NCBI GenBank assembly: GCA_947471745.1
Contig: CANJKZ010000142.1
Coordinates: 2,965,501 to 3,029,500, forward strand
DNA from: Closterium sp. Naga37s-1
Lineage: Eukaryota > Streptophyta > Zygnematophyceae > Desmidiales > Closteriaceae
Length of the DNA: 64,000 nucleotides
Direction: 5' to 3'
This document shows positions 11,401 through 22,283 of the stretch, one piece after another; position 1 is the stretch's first letter, and each line of letters begins with the position of its first letter. Below the pieces are notes generated by a model. The model searched no databases and was not told the origin of the DNA. It saw only the letters and a program-made list of their open reading frames with translations. Position numbers and translations under genes: made by a program.

Positions 11401-12262
11401 ATTTCACGCTGGAGAGCGAGCTTGGCGGGGAAGAGCAGAGGAAATGGGCGACGAAAGCATGGGAAGCGACGCCGCAAAACTGGCGGGACATGGTGCTGAA
11501 AAAAGTAACCGCAGAGGAGGTTTTTATGGCTAGCAAGTTGGTGCGCACGTCGTCTTACCGACCGGGGGCTTTCTTTTACTACCGGGTGGAGTTCGCGAGG
11601 GACGGCGAGCTATACGAAACAAGAGTGACAGTTGACAAGAAGGGCTCGGTTCACAGGATGGAGTATGCCAGCCTAACGACAGTCAGCTTTCTGAGTGGCA
11701 TCCCCATGGTGGAGATTGAGGGGAAGGTACGAGGTCCGTTGGGGGCCCCAAGGTCACGGCTACTACGCTCACAGATCTGTGACAGAGGAGAGCGGGCCGA
11801 GCTAAGGAAGCTGAGGAAGGCGATGAAAACCCCAACATCTCAACCAAAGCAGCGGCTGCAATGGGAAGAGGTGGAGGGAAGGAAGATCGACTGGAAAAAA
11901 TCTATCAGAGTTCGTGATTCGCTGGCGACACCGGGCAGGGCACGGGAAGTGGTATTGCGGGTGCATAGCAACAATCTCCAAGTGGGAGAAAGGCTGCCTT
12001 TCCTGGGTGCAAGGGCGCGATGCATACACTGTGGAGGAACGTAGTCGCAGAACCATTGTTTGTTCAACTGCCCGACCATCCAACCTGTGGTGGGGGTGAT
12101 GAGGGAGGCAGTGCAGCAGATGAACCCAGGCAGAACATTGGATTCCCTCGGCGACATGCTCTTTCAAGAGAGTTGCACGTCGACGGGATTTCCGGAAGCG
12201 GCTCTCATCTCAAAGATGCAATGCGGTTTTCCGCGGTAGTCACTTTCAACCAAAGATGGCGC
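8451..12262 (+). pseudogene. LINE (L1-like) ORF2: endonuclease and reverse transcriptase, decayed
   Basis: The N-terminal apurinic-type endonuclease is clear at 8451-9100: ELNINGL, TDTRV, GDLNIV and RIDRCLVS correspond to the N, E, GDxN and RIDR motifs of the exonuclease/endonuclease/phosphatase fold. A frameshift follows near 9100-9190 and another near 9550-9590. The reverse transcriptase (9588-11156) shows LPSGKAPGQDGLP, NYRPITLL, GFLPGRS, LLVDFQKAYDSV, GVRQGCPLAPYLF and the catalytic YADD. In-frame stops interrupt it at 10215 (TAA, just after the DFQKAYDSV motif), 11157 (TAG) and 12042 (TAG). The last sits inside a zinc-ribbon-like C-terminus (CIHCGG ... HCLFNCP), as in the zf-RVT tail of plant LINEs. 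With two frameshifts and three stops this copy cannot encode an active protein. Confidence 0.92.
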
Positions 12263-12562
12263 TGAGGAGAATTGCGGTCAGTTTCACCAAGCACGTTAAG
12301 ATCTACAGCCGTTCTCGCAAACGGGCGGCCAACCGAAGTGGAGGCGTGAATGCAAAAGATTGGAGCCATCTGGATGCTGACGAAGTAGAGGTCATGCGCA
12401 GGCTATACACCACGGAGGCCTCGATGACGTGGAGGGCCAATTTCAAAGCGATATGGGAAGACAGAGGGATAAATTTCCAACCTCCTAGCAACAGTTACGA
12501 CTGCGGATGTTTGTATGCGTGTAGTATACTTTTATCCAAGGATGGGGGCCTCAAGCTTCCTA
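12263..12562 (+). other. LINE 3' region, degenerate
   Basis: Open stretches continue the basic, tryptophan-containing style of the LINE C-terminus (12256-12590, containing SHLDADEVEVMRRLY) but no family motif can be named. No poly(A) tail is visible before the MITE that starts at 12563. The LINE 3' end is therefore only approximate. Confidence 0.4.
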
Positions 12563-13027
12563 GGCCTTGTTCGGTAGGCAGCCAAGTCTGACTGCGGATA
12601 CGTCTAAGCAGCTTCCAGAATATGCGCACGTTGAAGCCGAAAAACTCGTTATAGGCACACCGAACCTAGCCAGTGCGATTTGGATACCGAAGGGTTCATT
12701 TTGCAACTCGGACTGGGAGCAACTCAAGACTGAGGAAGCCATGGAGGTCATTTCCTCCCTTGCCAAGTCTCGCTCCGACTTGAGTTGAAGTGCAGTCACC
12801 GTCTCCACTCTCACTGGCTTGTGCCACTCTGACTGATGCACCAACGGGCAGCTGTTGTGCAGTGCTACACTTCGAAATCGAAGTTACGACGACATTGGCG
12901 CGCAATTTCTCGTGTTTGGCCACGAAGGCGCTTGTAGTGCAAGTGCATGGCCGAGGCTAGGAAGTTGAAAGGGGGGTTCTCCAGTGCGGGTGGGCCCTGT
13001 CTGACTGGGTGCCTACCGAACAAGGCC
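12563..13027. mobile_element. MITE A, PIF/Harbinger-like
   Basis: Terminal inverted repeats (TIRs) GGCCTTGTTCGGTAGGCA (from 12563) and TGCCTACCGAACAAGGCC (ending 13027) are exact reverse complements over 18 bp. The next bases are also similar (GTCTGACTG on both sides). The element is flanked by the 3-bp direct repeat CTA (12560-12562 and 13028-13030). A 3-bp TSD and GG-starting TIRs fit PIF/Harbinger MITEs. At 465 bp it has no transposase coding capacity. Confidence 0.88.
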
Positions 13028-13064
13028 CTAGCCTCGGGCTGCCATCCGCCATGCAGCTCCTTAG

Positions 13065-13661
13065 GGCCCCGTTCTGTTGGCGCATTAGTTGTGCGATGAA
13101 TTTTCTAGGAAACGCGCATGACACAACTTAAAGCCCACATCGAGCCTCCTATTTTGTTATTGTGTACTGAGCATCTGGTGCGGAAGTTGTGCGCGCATTA
13201 TTTATGCGTGCACAAAAACGCTGAACTGGCTATGCGCTAGGAACATTCCACGACCTTGGTTCCACAGGCAAACTTCCTGCATAGCAAGTGCGAGTCCCAT
13301 CCGCCCCTCTCCCAGCGGACAAGGGGCGCACAAGCTGTGCGGGGCAGCTAGGAACGCCCAGGAAAAAGTACGACTATTTTGAGTTGTTCATCCCACAAGT
13401 TTGAGACGCTTAGCACAGGGATGCGGCTGCGAATTCGTGTTGCATGTCAAAAATATTCGCTACTGCTGCCCTTTGTGCTGACGCGGCCCAAATTTATTTG
13501 CCTGCCCTAGCGTAAACACCCGCGAGACTGCCCTGCAGGTATGTCGAGCACGGGTCCCCTCTTCGTGGTACTTTTGGAGGGGTCCACTCGTGCGCCGAAG
13601 CCTCCCGGCGCAGTTATTGTACGCCGTTGGCGCATTACTAATGCGCCAACAGAACGGGGCC
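13065..13661. mobile_element. MITE B, PIF/Harbinger-like
   Basis: TIRs GGCCCCGTTCTGTTGGCGCA (from 13065) and its reverse complement (ending 13661) extend over more than 20 bp. The 3-bp direct repeat TAG flanks both ends (13062-13064 and 13662-13664). It lies only 37 bp from MITE A but has a different TIR sequence, so it is a separate family of the same type. There is no coding capacity. A lone copy of the related TIR start (CTGTTCTGTTGGCGCA) at about 14223 suggests a third, truncated copy. Confidence 0.88.
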
Positions 13662-13770
13662 TAGATTTCGAAAAATTGCAAGGCAAAGTCGTGATAGTTA
13701 CAGTAGTGACCCAAATTTCTGAGTGCACGGGGCATCCTTCCTGGTCCGCGCCAATTTCACACCCTGCAAT

Positions 13771-13911
13771 TGTCAGAATGTTATTATCTAGCCTGTAGTG
13801 GGGTGCTCTATAGCGGGTACAACCCAGTTAGGGTTTGCTATATGTATCCCAACTACTGCTAGTGAAACCCCTTCCTTTCTTCATTCCTGTTTCTACCTGC
13901 TAGTTCTGACA
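13771..13911 (+). mobile_element. Solo LTR of the short LTR element family
   Basis: This is a 141-bp copy of the LTR seen at 20914-21058 and 22284-22428 (TGTCAGAATGTT ... CTAGTTCTGACA), without internal sequence. It is flanked by the TSD GCAAT (13766-13770 and 13912-13916). An intact TSD around one LTR indicates recombination between the two LTRs of a former complete element. Confidence 0.92.
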
Positions 13912-13916
13912 GCAAT

Positions 13917-14304
13917 TTTGGACGGAAAACACCCTTGACCTTTTTAGGCTTGTCCATACAGACACCCTGAAAATAGAGGCTATTCATGACATCCATTTGT
14001 GTTTGATGGTGCAAATCTCCCACTCTGTGATCGCGGCGCATGGACCAATTATTCCTTTGCGACCATCTTTACCGCCGCTGACCCTTGTATCGGAATAGAA
14101 AAAATCGCCCTCCCTAAAAAAAAAACGTTTGTAACAGCCTTATATTTTGAGTGAATAATAAATGTCGCCTAAGGGTGTGATAATGGAGGGTTTGAAATTG
14201 GCGCGGACCATGTGTAATGGCTCTGTTCTGTTGGCGCACAACCAGTGCGTGATGGATGGGTGGAAGGTTCTTGATAAGGGTTTTGCATCTTATCAAGATT
14301 CTGT
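13917..14304. other. Intergenic, no gene recognised
   Basis: There is no convincing coding frame. The stretch contains a partial MITE-B-like terminal sequence near 14220 and otherwise unremarkable AT-richer DNA. It ends at the TSD of the copia element. Confidence 0.5.
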
Positions 14305-14309
14305 GATGT

Positions 14310-14777
14310 TGTTACAATCGTAAACAGGACTTAGCGAAGGATCGTCTCAGGGTTGATCGCAGGTTGAGTTGTTGCAGCGCAAGTATTAACCTCAGGTCAG
14401 AGTGAGTTTAAATGACTGAGATAATCAAAATCATGCATACATCGGATTTATATATAGAGTACAGGGAATACGAAACGACCTAGACTAGCCATGTACTTTA
14501 AGGGGTACATTCCCTTCTTACAGCGAAGTTCAACCTTGCGGCGCGGAAACCCGTTTCAAACCTGTTCCCGCTCTTTTCACTTCAAATGCATCGGTCTTGA
14601 TCTGACGGTTACTGGTGCCGCTTCGACTCTTCTTACTCCTCGACTTCGTACTCGGTAGAGTCGGCTCCTGACGGTTACTGGTGCCGCTTCGACTCTTCTT
14701 ACTCCTCGACTTCGTACTCGGTAGAGTCGGCTCCTGCAGCATACAGGAATGCCTTACTCAATTTTCATATCGTAACA
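14310..14777 (-). repeat. 3' LTR of the copia element
   Basis: This 468-bp LTR has TG...CA ends. Unlike the right LTR it carries a 66-bp tandem duplication (14604-14669 and 14670-14735, GACGGTTACTGG start). The difference must have arisen after insertion or during reverse transcription. Confidence 0.92.
14448..14458 (-). promoter_or_regulatory. TATA box candidate in copia LTR
   Basis: Read on the minus strand, the LTR contains CTATATATAAA. The right LTR has the same motif at 22490-22500. Its position within the LTR and its conservation in both copies fit the core promoter of the element. Confidence 0.5.
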
Positions 14778-15099
14778 CTCCCCTTCATTCCTGGTCGCGC
14801 AGAGGGCTGCCTCGCTTGACTACTCCTGTGAGGTTGGAGCAGTGCTGGTACTGCTGACGTGGCAGTCGCTTAGTGAGGAAATCAGCTGCCATCTCAGTGG
14901 TGGGGCAGTACGTGAGGTCAACCTAGCCCTGGTCAATTTCGTCCTTGACGAAAAATTATCGAAGCGCAATGTGCTTCGTGCGGTTGACGAACCTTGGCTT
15001 GCTGGCGATCTTGATGGCGCTCTGGTTGTCGCAGTGGAGGCGAAAGGTGGGCGAGGTTGAGATTTTCGCCTCCTGCAGCAGTTCTTGCAGGTAAAGTCA

Positions 15100-16076
15100 T
15101 TCGCGAACTGCTGCTGTCGCGGCGATGTACTATGCTTCGGCCGATGACAGAGCAACCAGTTCCTGCTTTTGCGAGTTCCAGGAGATTGGTCCTGTTGGCT
15201 CCAGGCGAAAGACGAAGCCGGTTCGTGACCGTCGATTTGCGGGGTCAGCAGCGTGATCTGCGTCCACGTAGCCGTTGAGGTTGAATGATGTTGTTGTCAG
15301 TGTGGAGTAGGAGAGCCCGATGCCAGGTGTGGATATGAAGTACTTTAGGGTGCGCTCCAGGTCCAGATGGTTCTCTGCTACTGGCTTGCGAGAATAGTGT
15401 GCCAGTTGGCTGGCGATGTACGAGAGGTCGGGTCGGCAGGTGACGGAGGCAAACAGCAAGCACCCCAGTTGCTGTTGATAAAGGTGGAGTCCTGCGGGTG
15501 ACAGAGGTTTGTTGTCAGGTTTGTAGTTGGCACTGGGGGTGCGATAGGGAGTTGAGAGTGGTGCGGGCGAGATTTTGAAGCGTTCCCCCAGCTGTTCTGC
15601 GTACTTGGAAGCTGACAGGTGAATTGCTTCAAGCGCGTAAGTAATGTTCAGCCCTAGGACTGCGTGACCTTGTGGTTGATGGTGATGTCAACGCGTTGCG
15701 CCAGGTTTGCTTCGAACTGGTCCAGGAGCTTGTTGCAGGTGTTGGTGTAAAGTAGGTCGTCGACGTAGACTGTCAGGAGGATGTAATCGCCGTTGAAGTG
15801 AAGGCAGTACATTCCCGGGTCGTGCGGCAGCTACGTGAAGCAGATCTCCAGAAGTATCTTGTGCAGGTGTTGCTGCTAGAGACGCGGCGCCTGTTTTATG
15901 CCGTAGAGGGATTTCTTCAGCTGGCAGACCCTGGGGTCTCCTTCCCTGTAGGTGTGAGGTTGCTCCACGAAGATGGTTGCATCGACCAACGCATATAGGA
16001 ACGCGTTCTTGACGTCGATCTGCCGCAGTGGTAGGTGCTTAGCTGCGGCGATGGCAAGTAGGATCCTCACAGAGGT
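15100..16076 (-). pseudogene. Copia reverse transcriptase (C-terminal part) and RNase H
   Basis: Minus-strand fragments in different frames carry the copia reverse transcriptase core. IDVKNAFLYALVD and KSLYGIKQAPRL lie at 16070-15876 and TVYVDDLLY (catalytic YVDD) at about 15775-15750. RNase H follows: RPDLSYIASQLAHYS, GYVDADHAADPANRRSRTG and ELVALSSAEA at 15459-15130. A stop replaces the residue after SSAEA. At least three frame breaks separate this part from the upstream pol frame. Confidence 0.88.
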
Positions 16077-16176
16077 ATGGCGACTGACGGGGGCAAATGT
16101 CTGGTCGAAATCGATGCCGTGGCACTGGTCGTAGCCGCGTACAACCCAGCGTGCCTTGAAACGCTCGATAGTTCCG

Positions 16177-19100
16177 TCAGCGGCAGTCTTCAGGCGAAAA
16201 AACCCATTTTCCGCTTAGCACCCTTCTCCCCTTCACTGCTGCACGATCGACTAGATCCCAGATATCTCGTGACTCCAACGCTTTCAGCTCCACATCCATG
16301 GCTGCACGCCACTCCTTGGCGTGTGGTCCAGTGAGGGCCTGTCGTAAGTTCTTAGGTTCGAAAATGCGGGGGGCGGAGGTGACTGCTGTGTGCAGGCCGA
16401 GAAGTTGAAGGCCTGTGACGTTGGATGCACCTTCGGCTTCCTGAGCGGTGACTTCTACTACGTCGTCATCATCGCTTTCGTGGGCCGGCGAGGTGTCGCT
16501 TGGCGGAGCATGGCGACGTGACGGTCCGGGTGCGGGAGCGTCGTCGCTGTCATCATCGGCGTCGTCGTCGCGTGGACGAGGAGGTACGCCGGGATGTTCG
16601 TCCGCAGGGTCGCGGTCAAGCACTGCTGCTGCAGCCTCATCTTCCGGCGAGGCGAAGCTGCGGCCGTGGTTGGCATAAGCTCGTGCGACATGGCTGCGCT
16701 GATCCTCGTTCCACTGCTCCAAGGTGAGTCTTTCGTAGAAGAGGATGTCACCCGCCGGCACAATCTTGTTGGTGTCGATGTCGAGGACCAGCCAGCCCTT
16801 GTACTCGTGGCTGAGTCCCATGTGAACTCCCCATCGTGCGCGCTGAGTGAACTTGCCGATGGTCGCAGATGTCGGCCGATACTGCACCATGCAACCCCAA
16901 ACCCTCAGCATGGAGCTATCTCCCCTTGTCCCGGTCCACTTCATGTGCGGGGAGAGGTTTCCCCTGTTCGCCGTGGTGGAAAGGAGGTTGTCCAGGCGCA
17001 CAGCGTGGCTCATGGCGTACGACCATAACTTCTTGGGTAGGCCGGATTGGTTCATGAGGGCGCGGACCTTCGTCATGAGGGTACGGTTGACTCTCTCATC
17101 GACGCCTTGTTGCTGGTGCGCGTAGGGGAGTGAGATGTGATGCTTGATCCCCTTCTCCGCGAGAAGCCCCTCCAGCTCATTGCTGCGGAAATCCTTGGCG
17201 CCGTCGGTCTGCCAGATTTTTAGCTTCTTTCTTGATTGCCTTTGTGCGTGTGCGAGCCAAATGCGAAAAATATATGGAGCCTTGGAGAGGACGTCGACGT
17301 TGGCGACCCAGACGTGTCGTGAGTACGCGCCCACAAAGGTGAGGGTGTTGTTCTCACCGTTGATTCCTTCGCAGGTGATCACGATGTAGTCAATGTAGAC
17401 CTTCTGCAGCTTCTTATAGAGATTGGTGCTCGGCTCCAGTGATGGGTAGGCTTGGTGTGTAAGAGCAGCAGTGGGGCAGACGGTGTAGGTGGTCGGGTGT
17501 GATGTGCTGAGTGGTTCCGTGCCGTCGGGACGTAGCAGGGCTCCTGGCATGAAAACTTTGGCACGGAGGCATTTGTTGAACGTCTGGAGCGAGGGGTGGC
17601 CGAGTTGCTGATGCCAGAGATCATCTTCTGCGCAGACTCCAGGGGTGCGCAGGTAACGTGCGTGATATGTGGCTGCCTCTGCTTCTGTTTCATGCGGGCT
17701 TTCAAGCACGGGTCCCTCTTCCTCTCCTGGTTCTGCTTCGTCTTCCTCCTCCTCTGTTTCTGCTTCTGTTGTTGTCTCCCCATCTGCAGGTGCTGTTGTG
17801 AGATAGAGCGCAAGGAAGTTGCGATTGGGGATAATGGTGAGCGGAGTCCTGGTGCTCTCGATGAAGCGGGCGAATGGATCTGGGCGCGAGATTGATCCAA
17901 GTGAGTCGCGAGGCGGGGTTGAGGGTACGTTCCCCTCCTCAATCGTAGACCAGGTCCAATTCCAGTTGTAAGGTGATGGCGGCGGAGATGGGCGTCTGCG
18001 TGATGGAGGTCGTCCGAGAGGGACTACGACTCTTGGGGGTGGTTGCTCTGCTGCGCGTTCGGCAGCAATCTCTCTCTCTATCTCCTCCAATTCTTCTCGG
18101 GTAGGCGGCACATCTGAGTAGTCATCGTTGCCCCAACCGGCGCTGGTGCCCCAGCCTCCTCCGCCAGTTGCTCCAACAACACCCCAGCCGCCTGTGGTGC
18201 TAGATGCACCAGTTGCTGATGCCCACGTTCCTCCGGCATCTCCCCATCCTCTTCTGCGTAGAGATTCCGGGCTCCATCCTGCAGCAAGTCGCTCTTGGTA
18301 CAGGCGTTCCTTCTCCTCTGCTTTTGCTTTCTCTTCCTCTTCCTTGACGCTGAGCTCCTCGGGCTTGTCAGGATCTTTCCACTCTTTGTCGATGGTGCTG
18401 CAGACGTCGCAGGGGTAAGAGCGCGGCCGATTCTCCTCATCGAACGTTCCGACCGTGGCTTCCTCCAGGATCCATTGGAGAGTTTCCGCTGCGGGTGTGG
18501 GCCGCTCCTGCTCTTGCATGCCGAGCTCTTCATTCTTGGTGCCGAAGATGCGTTGAGTGGTAACAGCTAGCTCCATTTCTTTCATGCCTTCAGGTTCAGC
18601 TTCAGCGCTTTCTGCTTCTTGAATTGCCGCCAAATCTTTCTCAACTTCTTCTGTGCGGCTCGCCGTGGGTGTGAAGCAGGTGGTGCAGAGTCCGTCCGGT
18701 CCGGGTTGGTGCAAGTTTATCTCATGAGGATGAGGACTGCGGCGGATCCAGGGACGTCCATTCGGATGCTGCCAGGATTCTACGTTCGTGCGGGAGAAGA
18801 TCTCTGGAACGAGGTCCGCTAGTTTGTCCGACGACGCTCTACAGTCAGGTATGTCGAAGTCGAGCACGTAGACTCCATCGATAGAGCGTGCTCTTCCGAG
18901 TTATTTGTGTGTTTTGACGGGGGTGTCAAGAGGAGCGTAGGTGAGAATGAGGTCGCGCGTGAGAATGTCGGTGGTGAACATGACTCCGCAGTCAGAGAGT
19001 TGTGCCGCGGACAGCAAGTTGAAGCGTAGGTCCGGCACGTAGAGCACGTCGTTGCAGGTGATGTGCGTATTGTTGTCTCGTGCTTGGAGCACGACGATGC

Positions 19101-19935
19101 CTTGCGCGTTTGCGCGCAGTTGTTCGTTGTTGGCGACGGTGACGTAGGTGGCGGGAGCGATGCTGATGTTCGAGATGTAGCGAACGGATCCCACCATGTG
19201 CTGGCCGCAGCAGTTGTCAAGGTACCAGGTGTTGTGGGCGCGGTTGTTGTTGCGGAGAAGCAGTGCGAGCCTTGGAGTAATGATAGTTGTTTGGAATCTT
19301 CTGAGGATGTGTTCGTCCTCCCTCCATCCCACGGGGACCAAGTGCTGACGCTCGTGAGGTGGGATTTCTCTCAATTGAATTGGCCGGTGCCATTCTTGCT
19401 CGTCTTCATCCTCGTAGTAGTAATTGCGTTCTGTGAAGGGATTGTTATACCCTTCTTCAGGTTGGATTAGCGTTAGGTAGGTTCGTCCTCTTCGTCCGGC
19501 GAAGGAGCTTGTGGGCGACGCCTTGTCACCATGTTCGCGATTACGTTTCTGGTGGCTCCCAATTGGGGTGCTTGTGTCTGCTGCTGCTGATGTTGTTGAG
19601 CAGGTTGACGAGGGGCTTGGTGTTGAGGTTGGGAATTGCGAGCATCTTGTCGGCCAGCCCAGCTGTTCTGGTGAGAGGGGTTCTGGGGGCGATTGTTGAA
19701 CCGGTATATGCATCGGTCCGTTGAGTGTCCAAATATCTTGCATATTTTGCAGTAGTGGTGCCTCGGTTGTCGTCGCTCTTCTTGATTGTCGGCGTAGAAG
19801 GCGAGCTGATTCCGTCGAGGCGCGGAGTTGGATTTGCTTGAGTCCATGTCTTGCTGTTCTGTCAGAAGGGCAACGCACAGGGCGGCTTCTAAGATTGTTC
19901 CCCTTTGTCGGAGCAGCGCTTTGCAGGGCTTCCAC
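16177..19935 (-). pseudogene. Copia pol: protease-like region, long spacer, integrase, start of reverse transcriptase
   Basis: The reading frame runs from about 19500 to 16177 with one in-frame stop at 18901. The protease region has YLDNCCGQHM where copia proteases have a D-S-G active site, so the catalytic triplet reads DNC. A spacer of more than 400 aa follows (about 18867-17620). It has two CxxC pairs (CTTC, CDVC), acidic coiled-coil stretches and W/G-rich repeats. GAG-pre-integrase follows (DLWHQQLGHPS), then the integrase core (YIDYIV, QTDGAKDF, HQQQGVDERVNRTL) with D, D and E in the expected order. The reverse transcriptase begins at 16340 (AMDVELKALESRDIWDLVD) and breaks at 16177. Relative to gag, pol is in the -1 frame. 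Confidence 0.9.
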
Positions 19936-20738
19936 TCGGGTCCAAGTCCTTGAAGGACTATGTTGACAAACATTTCCTCCGAAATTGCACTTCCATGCTT
20001 CATAATTTGATCACGAATGTTCCGACAACGATTGATGTACGAATTCGCTTTCTCCGCGTTCCCCATCTTTGTCTCCATTAGTTGCCGCAGGAGCCTGCTG
20101 TAGGTGATGGGGTCCTTCGGCTGATGTACCTCAACGAGGTGCTTCCACGCTTCCAAGGCTTGAGCGGCGTTCTCTTTGTAGGAGCGGATGCCGAGTTGCT
20201 CCGCGTGCGTCATGTTCCTTAGCAACACGCTGCACGCCATGAGGGACTCGCTGTAGTATTGAGCCCGAGCCTCTTCGGTGTCTTCCACCGGTTTAGGATA
20301 GGAGCCGTCGAAGTAATGGTAGATCTGCACTGTCTGTAGGAGGAGCTCTAGCTCAAAGCTCCATGTATAGAAGTCCTTGCCGTTGAACATGGCGGTAATC
20401 TTGATTTTGGAGATGCTGAGAAAACGTGCTTGCGCAGAATTAATGAATTCATCACTTGGACGGGGGGCTGTTGGTGTTGAGTTATCTGTGTCGAGGGAGA
20501 AGGTGTGCGCGGCGGTATCAAGGCTTTTTGTGGTCGGTTGGGCAGGTTGTGCTGGTTGCGAGGAGGTTCCCGCGTCACCTTTGCACAGTTCTTCGAGATC
20601 TTTCTCCATGGTTGATAGTCGCGAAAACATATGCTCGAGCGCAGCTGTGCTTATCGTGGTTGTCGCCTCATTTGTCGCAGCCGGGTTGGCTTGTCCTTCG
20701 GCCGTCATATTCGTTTGGCCTCCGGATCCTCCGGCCAT
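19473..20738 (-). CDS. gag: Copia Gag polyprotein
   Basis: This intact 421-residue frame starts at ATG 20738, about 80 bp inside the primer-binding site. The central part matches the UBN2-type gag of plant copia elements (FNGKDFYTWSFELELLL, EAWKHLVEVHQPKD, RLLRQLMETKMGN, ILQGLGPEWKP). A CCHC zinc knuckle follows (CKICKIFGHSTDRC, spacing C-x2-C-x4-H-x4-C). The tail is Q- and P-rich. It assembles the virus-like particle and binds the element RNA. The pol frame overlaps the end of gag and lies at -1, so a -1 frameshift, programmed or mutational, would be needed to make Gag-Pol. Confidence 0.92.
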   Translation of the reverse strand: MAGGSGGQTNMTAEGQANPAATNEATTTISTAALEHMFSRLSTMEKDLEELCKGDAGTSSQPAQPAQPTTKSLDTAAHTFSLDTDNSTPTAPRPSDEFINSAQARFLSISKIKITAMFNGKDFYTWSFELELLLQTVQIYHYFDGSYPKPVEDTEEARAQYYSESLMACSVLLRNMTHAEQLGIRSYKENAAQALEAWKHLVEVHQPKDPITYSRLLRQLMETKMGNAEKANSYINRCRNIRDQIMKHGSAISEEMFVNIVLQGLGPEWKPCKALLRQRGTILEAALCVALLTEQQDMDSSKSNSAPRRNQLAFYADNQEERRQPRHHYCKICKIFGHSTDRCIYRFNNRPQNPSHQNSWAGRQDARNSQPQHQAPRQPAQQHQQQQTQAPQLGATRNVIANMVTRRRPQAPSPDEEDEPT

Positions 20739-20820
20739 CTTGGTCTTGGAGCATGTGCCGCTCGCCAGATCTTGGTTCGGCGAATTTTACGGAAGTGTTG
20801 TTGCGAAGAAACCCTGAGTA

Positions 20821-20832
20821 GCTCTCATACCA
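20821..20832 (-). other. Primer-binding site of the copia element
   Basis: Minus-strand TGGTATGAGAGC directly follows the 5' LTR end. It resembles the plant initiator tRNA-Met complement with one change. The remnant LTR at 24057 has the same sequence next to it. Confidence 0.75.
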
Positions 20833-20913
20833 TGCTACAATCCTAAACAGGACTTGGCGAAGGATCGTCTCAGGGTTGATCGCATGTTGATTTGTTGCAG
20901 CGGAAGTATTGAC

Positions 20914-21058
20914 TGTCAGAATGTTGTATTTGTCTAGCCTGCAGTGGGGTGCTCTATAGCGAGTACAGCCCAATCTAGGGTTTCCTATATGTACTCAACT
21001 GCTTGCTAGTGAAACCCCTTCCTTTCTTCATTCTTACTTTCTACTGCTAGTTCTGACA
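20914..21058 (+). repeat. 5' LTR of the nested short LTR element
   Basis: This 145-bp TG...CA repeat is preceded by the TSD TTGAC and followed directly by the primer-binding site. Confidence 0.93.
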
Positions 21059-22283
21059 TGCTATCAGAGCAGGTCGATCCCCTTGGGTCGATCCTCTGGG
21101 TGGGCCCACCACCTCACTGCTTCCGCTGCTACTGCTACTCTGTGTGTTGCACGCCCCGTGGCGTGCGACGGATTTTTCATCCCGCCGCGCGCTCGGAGCG
21201 TGCGGCGGTTTTCTACCCGCCGTGCGCCCCGAGGCGCGCGGCGGTTTTCTGCCCGCCGTGCGCCCCGAGGCGCGCGGCGGTTTTCTGCCCGCCGTGCGCC
21301 CCGAGGCGCGCGGCGGCTTTCTGCCCCGTCACTCCGCGCGTCGCTCCCGGGAGGCGCTGCGACGGGCGACGGGGACCCGCGCGTCGCCCCCCGTCGCCCG
21401 TCGCGGCCTGCGCGACCTGCGTAGGGCCCGCGCGCGGCCCGTACAGCCTGCGCGCGGCCCGTACGGGCTGCGCCAGGCCCGCGCGCGGCCCGTACGGGCT
21501 GCGCCAGGCCCGCGCGCGGCCCGTACGGGCAGCGCCAGGCCCGCGCGCGGCCCGTACGGACTGCGCCAGGCCAGGGCGCGCCTCGGGCCGCCCGCACGCG
21601 GTTCGTACGGGCTGCGCCAGGCCCGTGGGCGCCCTGTTTTCTCTGCCCCTGCGCTGCCCGCTGTCCCCCGTGCTTCTGACGGCGCCCCACCCCTGCTGCT
21701 GCCCGTTCTCCTGAATTAGGGTTTGGGGGTGGGGGGTATGGGGGTGCAGTTTCTGTGCGTCGTCCCCTGCTCCTCCTCCTCCTCCGTCTCCCAGTGCTGC
21801 AGCTACCGCTGAGGGGGGTGGGTGTGTGGGAGCCGAAGGAGTGGTACTAGGGGGGTGACGTGCAAGTGGAGTTAGGAGTGAAGCAGTGGGTGTGTGGGGG
21901 GTGTGTGGGACAGTTGGAGGAGGTTGAGCGGAGGCTGCTGTCTTGTCGTCCGCAGCACCTGTAGTCCGGGGCGCACTGTCCTGGTAGCCCAGAGAGTCTG
22001 CTGCGCCTGTCGCCCGAGGGTCCGTTGCTCCTGTAGCTCGTCGTAGCCCGTGAGCCAGTTACTCCAGTAGTCCGGGGCGCACTGTCCCCGTAGCCACTGT
22101 GCCAGCAGCTCCTGTTGCCCGTGTGTCTGCAGCTTCAGCCGCCGTCTCTCATCTTCTCTCCTCTCACAGTCCCTCCTCCTCCTCACTTGCCCGCTGTGAT
22201 TACCTCTAGCTTTGCTTCTTATTGTGAACTCCTGCTATACCTGCTCATTGTGCTGATTACACCCCACTTTGCCTATGGGGGTG

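Noticed and set aside
19541..19966. Plus-strand open frames across the copia element
   Set aside because: Gag and Pol motifs, primer-binding site and polypurine tract all lie on the minus strand.
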